Origin: an uncultured Bacteroidales bacterium
GTDB lineage: Bacteria > Bacteroidota > Bacteroidia > Bacteroidales > Lentimicrobiaceae
Direction: 5' to 3'
Length of the DNA: 10,535 nt
NCBI GenBank assembly: GCA_937864935.1
Contig: CALMDN010000302.1
Location: 1 to 10,535, forward strand
Under the pieces are notes generated by a model that did no database searches, was not told the origin of the DNA, and was given only the letters and a program-made list of their open reading frames with translations. A program made the translations under genes and the position numbers. This document shows, piece by piece, positions 5,635 through 10,535 of this stretch (position 1 is the first letter of the stretch; each line of letters opens with the position of its first letter).

Positions 5635-7761
5635 TTAGTAATAGAGCAGCCGGTTGTCTTCGATATCGGCATTGCGTTTCAGGGCTTCAGCCGGTTCGCG
5701 CTGTGCGCGGGTGCGGAAGGCATTGGTGAGCATCCTCTTCTCAGGAGTCAGGTCGTCTTTTGCAGGAGCCGGTATGATCTGGTCAGCAACAAGGAGGAAA
5801 ACAGCCTGATTGCCTTTTACAGGTTTCGACATCTGTCCGGCTTTGAGTGTAAACAGAATACCAATGGCATCGTCTTCCTTTCCGTAACCCGGAAGGTTGG
5901 AATTGGCAAATGATACTTCACTGGTGTCGGCTTTCATGCCTAGGTTGATGTAACCTTTATCGAGATCGGCCAGTGATTTAACGGTCTTGTTTACTTCAGC
6001 AATGATCTTCTCGGCTTTCTTATCACGCTTTACCAGTGGTTCGATGAATTCTTTCAGTTGCTCAAGGCTTGGGATACCTTTTTCCCTGATTTCCTTGAGG
6101 GTAGCAATCATGTAACGGCCTTCAAGGTCGAAAACCTGTGAAATGCTGCCTTTTTCGGTATCCTTGTTAAAGGCCCAGATAACGATCTGCCTGCCTTCAG
6201 GGATTCCGGGAAGTGAATTCTGATCCATGCCGATACGTTCAGCACTGCGTTTGGTAAGCTTTTTCTCTTCAATCAGCTTGTTGAATCCTTCCATGTTTTT
6301 GGCTTGTGAGGCAAATTCACTGGCTTGGGTATAGACATCCTGCATGGTTTTGGAACTGGGCTCACTTTTAATTTTAACCATTGCAACCCTGACCTTCTTT
6401 GAAGGAGCTGTTTTACCGGTGATTTTAATGATATGGAAACCAAACTGGGTTTCTACCAGGGTAATGTCGCCGATTTTACCATTGAGTACTGCTGAATTGA
6501 ATTCAGGAACCATGGCGCCATCGGCAAACCAGTTAAGATCACCTTTCGATTTGGCAGCAGTCTGATCATCGTTGATGGTGGATGCCAGTTCATCGAATTT
6601 GGCAGCGGAGGTTTTCACAACTTTCAAAACACTGTCGGCCTTCGCTTTTGCCTGTTCCTTGGTAAGTTTGGTGTCGGGATTCACATTGGTGCCCTTGTAG
6701 GAAATCAGTATATGACTTGCTTTCAGAGAGTCAGGACGGGTCTGTACATCAACAAGCCGGGCCATCTGATAAATGTCATTTTCAATAAACGGACCAAAGG
6801 CAGTTCCGACAGGTGCATTGAACATCAAGGAATCAATCTGGTAAGGCAGTTTGCCTCTCTTAATCCAGGTGCTGTCGTACCGTTCATCGGAAGTGGTGTT
6901 CACAAAGGTTACCACATTCTCGGTAGTGGTAAATTCTTTGTAGATCTCCTGAACTTCACGGTTGATCTTTTCACGGTCTTCGTTTGAAGGAAGAATGTCG
7001 AAAGTAACATATTCAATATCGCGGGAAGCTTCCTGCTGATATTTGTGTTTGTTTTCATTGTAGAATTTCTCATAGTCAGCATCGGTCAGCGTAACAAGGC
7101 TGTCGGCAATGCTGGTGTATGGCGCACCATAATAGCGGGCCTTAACCTTTGTGTTGCGGGCTTCATAGTCGCGTTTGGCAAAAGCCTTGGGGACATAAAA
7201 ACCTTTGGCAATCAGGTTGCGGTATTTGGTGTTGAGCCTGTCTTCCTTGATGGCTTTTTCAATCATCAGATAGCGCTCTTTCATCTGGGGGTCAACCTGA
7301 TCAAGGTTCTGAAGAAAATTAACTACGGTTGCCGGGTCAAATTGACCGGTCTGCGGATCACGGAAACTCTGAACAATATAACTGTGAGGATTTTTACCCC
7401 TGATCTGGTCATCAAGTTCTTCGGTGGTAACGGTGAGTCCCAGTCTGGAAACCTCTTCCAGCAACAGGGTTTCATTCAGTACCTGATCCCAGGTCTGTTG
7501 CCTGATCTGAAACTGCTCGTCAGAAGTGAGGTTTTCCTTGCCTGTATTCAGCTTCTGAGCTTCCATATTGTCTTCCACCCGCTGGTTAAAGTCGGTTGCC
7601 AGTATCTTTTCACCGTTTATTTCTGCGATAACATTGTCACCTCTGCCACCCCTGGGGCTGCGGTTTGATAATAAGTCACCCAGTACAAAAGCAGCAAGAG
7701 CAACACCAATGATGATGACAAGAAGCCCTGAACGTTTACGAATATCTCCGATTAATGCCAT
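5635..7761 (-). CDS. ppiD: PpiD/SurA-type membrane-anchored peptidyl-prolyl cis-trans isomerase
   Basis: The 708-residue protein is a parvulin-type foldase that helps exported proteins fold in the periplasm. An N-terminal cytoplasmic stub (MALIGDIRKRSG) leads to one membrane anchor at about residues 13-31 (LLVIIIGVALAAFVLGDLL). A SurA-like N-terminal chaperone region follows (INGEKILATDFNQRVEDN, about 48-65 onward). One parvulin (PPIC) domain sits at about 345-450, recognised by KASHILIS with H350, then GDLNWFADGAMVPEFNSAV and TQFGFHIIKITG. The C-terminal 250 residues hold a further helical chaperone-like region. An in-frame ATG ten codons upstream (7789-7791) lies on top of the promoter box, so the ATG at 7759-7761 is preferred; it matches the usual start of Bacteroidota PpiD. 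It follows the CNNM-CBS gene, but the terminator between them and its own -7 box suggest separate transcription. Confidence 0.93.
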   Translation of the reverse strand: MALIGDIRKRSGLLVIIIGVALAAFVLGDLLSNRSPRGGRGDNVIAEINGEKILATDFNQRVEDNMEAQKLNTGKENLTSDEQFQIRQQTWDQVLNETLLLEEVSRLGLTVTTEELDDQIRGKNPHSYIVQSFRDPQTGQFDPATVVNFLQNLDQVDPQMKERYLMIEKAIKEDRLNTKYRNLIAKGFYVPKAFAKRDYEARNTKVKARYYGAPYTSIADSLVTLTDADYEKFYNENKHKYQQEASRDIEYVTFDILPSNEDREKINREVQEIYKEFTTTENVVTFVNTTSDERYDSTWIKRGKLPYQIDSLMFNAPVGTAFGPFIENDIYQMARLVDVQTRPDSLKASHILISYKGTNVNPDTKLTKEQAKAKADSVLKVVKTSAAKFDELASTINDDQTAAKSKGDLNWFADGAMVPEFNSAVLNGKIGDITLVETQFGFHIIKITGKTAPSKKVRVAMVKIKSEPSSKTMQDVYTQASEFASQAKNMEGFNKLIEEKKLTKRSAERIGMDQNSLPGIPEGRQIVIWAFNKDTEKGSISQVFDLEGRYMIATLKEIREKGIPSLEQLKEFIEPLVKRDKKAEKIIAEVNKTVKSLADLDKGYINLGMKADTSEVSFANSNLPGYGKEDDAIGILFTLKAGQMSKPVKGNQAVFLLVADQIIPAPAKDDLTPEKRMLTNAFRTRAQREPAEALKRNADIEDNRLLYY

Positions 7762-7788
7762 TTTAATTAGATTTTTTATAAGAGGGTG

Positions 7789-7796
7789 CAAATTTA
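7789..7796 (-). promoter_or_regulatory. Candidate -7 promoter box for the ppiD-like gene
   Basis: The minus strand reads TAAATTTG, matching TAnnTTTG, 27 bp before the ATG at 7759-7761. It overlaps the alternative upstream ATG at 7789-7791, which argues against that start. No clear -33 TTG is seen at normal spacing. Confidence 0.5.
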
Positions 7797-7820
7797 CAAT
7801 AAAACTGATAGTATAAAAAT

Positions 7821-7846
7821 AAAATTGGCCAATTCAGGCCAATTTT
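7821..7846 (-). terminator. Intrinsic terminator after the CNNM-CBS gene
   Basis: A perfect 10-bp inverted repeat, AAAATTGGCC and GGCCAATTTT, flanks a 6-nt loop. On the minus strand it is followed by ATTTTTAT, a T-rich tail. It lies about 60 bp after the stop at 7906 and before the ppiD promoter box. A smaller hairpin (TCCGG / CCGGA, 7855-7871) sits just upstream of it on the transcript. Confidence 0.75.
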
Positions 7847-7905
7847 CACCTATATCCGGCAAATAACCGGAATTCGTAAACCCTTTAAGTCAACAATTTA
7901 GCAAA

Positions 7906-9174
7906 TCAGGAGGGATTCAGCCTGAGCAGAACCTGTTCAATCCGTGTATCGGTGGCCTGGAGTATGGTAAAATGGAAGCCTTCAATCACGATTTCATCAT
8001 TGGCCGACGGGATACTCTGATGATGATGAATGATATAACCGGCCAGAGTTTCATAGTCATCCGTCTTCTGAAGATTCAAAGCGTACTTTTCGTTGAGAAA
8101 ATCAATTTCAAGTCTGCCTGAAAACAGGTATTCATCCTCACTGATTTTCTGATCTACCTGTTCTTCAACATCAAATTCATCGTTTATCTCCCCGAAAATC
8201 TCTTCAATAACATCTTCAATGGTCAGCATTCCTGCGGTTCCCCCGAATTCATCAACAACAATCGCCACGCTTTTTCTTTCTGCAATGAACTGATTCAGCA
8301 ACTTGTTGGCTGGCATGGTTTCTGGGACGATCATTACCGGCTTGATTATTTCACTGATCGACGCTGGTTTCCTGAACAGATCGTACAAATGGGCATAACC
8401 GATGATGTTGTCGACGGAGTGCTGAAAAACCGGGATTTTTGAATGACCGGTTTCAACAAAGAAATTGCGAAGATTTTCAATGGATTCGGAGGCGTCGATT
8501 GCAAGAATTTCATTGCGGGGAACCATACATTCCCTCAGCTTAATGTTATTCAGGTCCCTGACATTCTGAAACATCTGTATCTCCTGCATCTCTTCCCGTT
8601 CATCGGGTTGAAGGACTGCAGATTCAAGCAGGTAATAATCCAGATCAGTGGTGCTGAAGGTATAGTTCGGGCGGGTTATACGTATACGAAAGACAAGCCT
8701 GAGAATCAATTCCGACAATCCGATAAACAACAGCACAAGCGGATAGATGAGAATGTAGATTATAAATACGGGAATTGAAAAGAAAGTAAGGGTTTTGTTG
8801 GGGTTTATCCTGAAAAGGACTTTCGGCAAAAATTCTGCCAGTACCAGAATAACCAGCGTTGAAAGAATGGTCTGTATAATCAGCAACAAAGCTTCCGACC
8901 CGGGGCCATCGGGAAGAATCTGCTTAAGAGGTTCATTCAACAACCTTACAGAATAAATCCCGTAAATAACAAGAGCTATGTTATTGCCCAGAAGCATTGC
9001 AGCAATAAAATGGGATTGCTTCCTCAAAAAAAGTGATAGGATTCTGGCTTGAAGCTGATCTTTGCTTTTGTCAACCTCAATTTTCAATTTATTGGACGAA
9101 ACGAAGGCAATCTCCAATCCCGAAAAAAGCGCGGAAAACAAAAGGGTAATCGCTATGGGAACGATCAGCTGCAT
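7906..9174 (-). CDS. CNNM-CBS-CorC family membrane protein (GldE/hemolysin type)
   Basis: The 422-residue protein has the CNNM/CorC layout. An N-terminal DUF21/CNNM membrane domain spans about residues 1-165, with segments near 1-22, 56-78, 96-122 and 131-158, including the small-residue motif SGLEIAFVSSNKLKIE. A pair of CBS domains follows at about 215-335, beginning ECMVPRNEILAI and ending with the hallmark VVDEFGGTAGMLTIEDVIEEIFGEI. A CorC/HlyC C-terminal domain (about 345-420) closes it. Relatives are magnesium or cobalt exporters, and in gliding Bacteroidota the homologue GldE is needed for motility together with GldD; most annotations call them hemolysin-like. The sequence does not decide between these. 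A GTG lies directly before the ATG at 9172-9174; the ATG is preferred. Position between lptC and ppiD is a common gene order in this phylum as I recall it. Confidence 0.9.
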   Translation of the reverse strand: MQLIVPIAITLLFSALFSGLEIAFVSSNKLKIEVDKSKDQLQARILSLFLRKQSHFIAAMLLGNNIALVIYGIYSVRLLNEPLKQILPDGPGSEALLLIIQTILSTLVILVLAEFLPKVLFRINPNKTLTFFSIPVFIIYILIYPLVLLFIGLSELILRLVFRIRITRPNYTFSTTDLDYYLLESAVLQPDEREEMQEIQMFQNVRDLNNIKLRECMVPRNEILAIDASESIENLRNFFVETGHSKIPVFQHSVDNIIGYAHLYDLFRKPASISEIIKPVMIVPETMPANKLLNQFIAERKSVAIVVDEFGGTAGMLTIEDVIEEIFGEINDEFDVEEQVDQKISEDEYLFSGRLEIDFLNEKYALNLQKTDDYETLAGYIIHHHQSIPSANDEIVIEGFHFTILQATDTRIEQVLLRLNPS

Positions 9175-9225
9175 CACTGTTAAAAATCAGAATATCTCAA
9201 CGGATGTATTTGTTTAATCCTGGTG

Positions 9226-9233
9226 CAAAGATA
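9226..9233 (-). promoter_or_regulatory. Candidate -7 promoter box for the CNNM-CBS gene
   Basis: TATCTTTG on the minus strand matches TAnnTTTG, 51 bp before the ATG at 9172-9174 and 24 bp downstream of the lptC stop. It suggests the CNNM-CBS gene can be transcribed independently of lptC. No matching -33 TTG is evident. Confidence 0.45.
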
Positions 9234-9257
9234 TGGAAATGGGTTAAATCCTTCAGC

Positions 9258-9809
9258 TTACGGATTGTCATTCACATACATTTCACCCCTGGGCTTTTTA
9301 ATTGTCCAGCGTTCAAACCGCTCATCGGAAACCAGCCCTTCACCGTAAATGATCTTGTCGGGCGTTGTTATTGTTACAAATTTATCAGAATAAACCTTGC
9401 GTGTATTTTTATCCCAGATTAATTCTTCGGTATTGAGTTTTTCCCCTTTCAGCTGATTGATCACAACAACGTTCGACCGGGCCTCCATTCTCCGTTTCCC
9501 TTCGTTGTCCATGCCATACTCAGCGGTTATCTGTGTTCTGATTTTATCGGGGTTGAGTGAATCGAAGAAGACCACTTTAAAGCCTTCCGGAAAGATTGTG
9601 TTGGCTCCTTTCCCTTCTGATTCAAATCGTTTAAGCAGGCTGGCGGTCAGTTTATATTTGGTAATACCCGATTCACTTTCTGAAATGGAAACATCACGGG
9701 CAAACATCGTTGGCGTGGTATCCTGCTGGTTGAGACGGTTTACCTCTTCCATCTCGTTGTTACAACTCAAAAGCGTTGCCGTCAGAACGACAGCAACGCT
9801 TTTAAGCAT
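9258..9809 (-). CDS. lptC: LPS export protein LptC (lipoprotein type)
   Basis: LptC is the inner-membrane-attached periplasmic bridge that passes LPS from the LptB2FG transporter to LptA. The product from ATG 9807-9809 is 183 residues. It begins with a lipoprotein signal, [16 protein letters not shown], with lipobox LLSC and the acylated cysteine at 16, as is usual in Bacteroidota. The body shows family motifs: [61 protein letters not shown] and [21 protein letters not shown] at 9843-9845 would add 12 residues and also gives a plausible leader. Upstream of that, the same open frame continues into a truncated era gene (see the pseudogene entry), so the native upstream region appears to be lost and no TAnnTTTG box is visible directly before this start. 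Transcription may come from the era promoter. Confidence 0.88.
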   Translation of the reverse strand: MLKSVAVVLTATLLSCNNEMEEVNRLNQQDTTPTMFARDVSISESESGITKYKLTASLLKRFESEGKGANTIFPEGFKVVFFDSLNPDKIRTQITAEYGMDNEGKRRMEARSNVVVINQLKGEKLNTEELIWDKNTRKVYSDKFVTITTPDKIIYGEGLVSDERFERWTIKKPRGEMYVNDNP

Positions 9810-9851
9810 CACGAACAAATGACTGGAATAATTCAACGGTTTCACCCTGTC

Positions 9852-9965
9852 TGCTTTCGGGGTGATGATGGAGATATTCTCGCCAGTCAGGGCGTTCATC
9901 AGCGTCGATTTCCCGACATTGGGCTTCCCGATGATATTGACAAAGCCGGCTTGGTGTTTGGTCAT
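9852..9965 (-). pseudogene. era: Truncated 5' end of era GTPase, fused in frame to the lptC leader
   Basis: From the ATG at 9963-9965 the frame encodes 38 residues that match the start of the Era GTPase, a 16S rRNA-binding ribosome assembly factor. [18 protein letters not shown] carries the G1 P-loop (G13-T21), followed by [18 protein letters not shown] full Era is near 300 residues and would continue QTTRHRI with the switch I threonine. Here the match stops after K37-A38 and the frame runs directly through [13 protein letters not shown] into LptC with no stop codon, giving a 235-residue chimeric open frame (9258-9965). The fragment lacks G2-G5 and the KH domain, so it cannot be an active GTPase. 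It keeps what looks like its own promoter. A real deletion or recombination, or an assembly join, would both explain it. Confidence 0.85.
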
Positions 9966-9983
9966 TGGTTGTTGGTTGCTGGT

Positions 9984-10004
9984 CCTGAGGGCGAAGCCCG
10001 AAGG
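9984..10004. repeat. Small imperfect palindrome in the era leader, REP-like candidate
   Basis: CCT GA GGGC GAA GCCC GA AGG folds into a GGGC/GCCC stem with a 3-nt loop, an internal GA/GA mismatch pair and a closing CCT/AGG stem. Next to it, at 9965-9978, is a tandem TTGGTTG pair. It has no T run, so it is not a terminator. Whether it repeats elsewhere in the genome cannot be seen from this window. Confidence 0.4.
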
Positions 10005-10024
10005 ATCTTATTTTTTGTATTTTA

Positions 10025-10032
10025 CAAAAGTA
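10025..10032 (-). promoter_or_regulatory. Candidate -7 promoter box for the era fragment
   Basis: TACTTTTG on the minus strand, identical to the boxes before pyk and the MntP-like gene, lies 59 bp before the era ATG and 71 bp after the stop of the transporter gene. In the present arrangement it would drive the era-lptC fusion frame. Confidence 0.45.
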
Positions 10033-10103
10033 GCTTATTAATGAATTGAAATACGGAACTTTCTAAAAGGGTCGCCATTCCACCGGAGAAAAGGCCAAAA
10101 TGA

Positions 10104-10535
10104 TTATACTGCCAGCTTGAGAATTCTGAACGCACCGCGGGCCACAATGATAAACACGACCGACCCGATGACCAGGTCGGGGTACCCGGAGCCGAGCCAG
10201 TGAACGAGAAACCCGGCCAGGATCACTCCGGCATTGATGATGACATCATTGGAGGTGAAGATCATGCTGGCGCGCATGTGGATCTCCCTGCTCCTGCTTT
10301 TTTGCAGCAGGTAAAGGCAGGCGATGTTGGCCACGAGCGCCAGGGCCGAAACGAGGATCATCGTCCTGAAGTCAGGCATCAATGCCATGCCGGCAAACCG
10401 CCGGATGACCTCTGCAAATCCGATGAGGGCCAGCACAAGCTGGAAAAAACCTGCAATCCGGGCGACTCTTTTCTTGAATGCCAGGGCCCCGCCGACAGCC
10501 AGCAGGGCAAGCCCGTAGACGTATGCGTCGGCTAG
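10104..10535 (-). CDS. CDF-like cation transporter (partial, N-terminus off the right edge)
   Basis: The open frame enters at the window edge and gives 143 residues. The visible part resembles the membrane domain of cation diffusion facilitators: LADAYVYGLALLAVGGAL (second membrane segment), GFFQLVLALIGFAEVIRRF (third), MILVSALALVANIACLYLL (fourth), HMRASMIFTSNDVIINAGVILAGFLV (fifth) and YPDLVIGSVVFIIVARGAFRIL (sixth), then the stop. The cytoplasmic C-terminal domain of typical CDF proteins is absent. Only one Asp of each usual metal pair remains (LAD in the second segment, SND in the fifth); the partners are replaced by Tyr and Phe by my alignment, so the substrate is unclear. A GTG at 10434-10436 is internal and not the start. 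Its GC content is about 60-63% in three counted 60-bp rows, against 43% in an lptC row. Confidence 0.8.
   Translation of the reverse strand, partial: LADAYVYGLALLAVGGALAFKKRVARIAGFFQLVLALIGFAEVIRRFAGMALMPDFRTMILVSALALVANIACLYLLQKSRSREIHMRASMIFTSNDVIINAGVILAGFLVHWLGSGYPDLVIGSVVFIIVARGAFRILKLAV

Noticed and set aside
7045..7668. 207-codon plus-strand open frame opposite the ppiD-like gene
   Set aside because: It is antisense to a well-supported gene with clear parvulin motifs and shows no domain of its own; long antisense frames are a by-product of the codon use of the real gene.
9258..9965. Treating the whole frame as one natural GTPase-like protein
   Set aside because: Only the P-loop part of Era is present, without switch, G3-G5 or KH regions, and the rest is a complete LptC with its own lipoprotein signal.
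10200..10535. Plus-strand open frames opposite the CDF-like transporter
   Set aside because: They are shadows in GC-rich DNA; the minus frame has regular membrane segments and family motifs while these have none.

Overview
The window looks like a chromosomal segment of a member of Bacteroidota, most likely class Bacteroidia. The main evidence is a secreted nuclease ending in a type IX secretion (Por secretion tail) sorting domain, a Bacteroidota-type LptC lipoprotein, the lptC / CNNM-CBS / PpiD gene order, and repeated TAnnTTTG promoter boxes a short way upstream of start codons. Most of the content is housekeeping. I found no CRISPR array, transposase, phage gene, tRNA or rRNA.

Layout. (1) 1-923, minus: 5' part of a U32-family protein that runs off the left edge. 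(2) 924-1141: 218 bp of non-coding DNA, with only a weak promoter box next to the U32 gene. (3) 1142-3227, minus: a tight three-gene run, transcribed MntP-like membrane protein, then secreted endonuclease I, then QueD (6-carboxytetrahydropterin synthase), with gaps of 7 and 6 bp. (4) 3228-3408: a divergent promoter region carrying a 14-nt perfect inverted repeat; each arm ends in a TAnnTTTG box. (5) 3409-4827, plus: pyruvate kinase, the only convincing plus-strand gene. It converges on comF with 2 bp between stop codons. (6) 4830-5525, minus: ComF-like phosphoribosyltransferase. (7) 5588-7761, minus: a PpiD/SurA-type periplasmic prolyl isomerase with its own promoter box and a strong intrinsic terminator. 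(8) 7821-9174, minus: a CNNM-CBS-CorC (GldE/hemolysin-type) membrane protein with terminator and promoter box. (9) 9258-9809, minus: lptC. (10) 9852-10032: the 5' end of an era GTPase gene with its own promoter box, cut off before the switch region and fused in frame to the lptC reading frame. (11) 10104-10535, minus: 3' part of a CDF-like cation transporter, clearly more GC-rich than the rest.

Functional links. LptC and PpiD both serve envelope biogenesis: LPS transport to the outer membrane, and folding of exported proteins. The CNNM-CBS protein sits between them as it often does in this phylum. QueD supplies queuosine precursor synthesis, pyruvate kinase is glycolytic, and the nuclease is an exported scavenging enzyme.

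The most unusual point is the era-lptC junction near 9845-9852. An intact era start, with promoter and P-loop, runs in frame into the lptC leader, and conserved synteny breaks exactly there. This is either a real rearrangement or an assembly chimera. Nothing here amounts to a clearly new multi-gene system.
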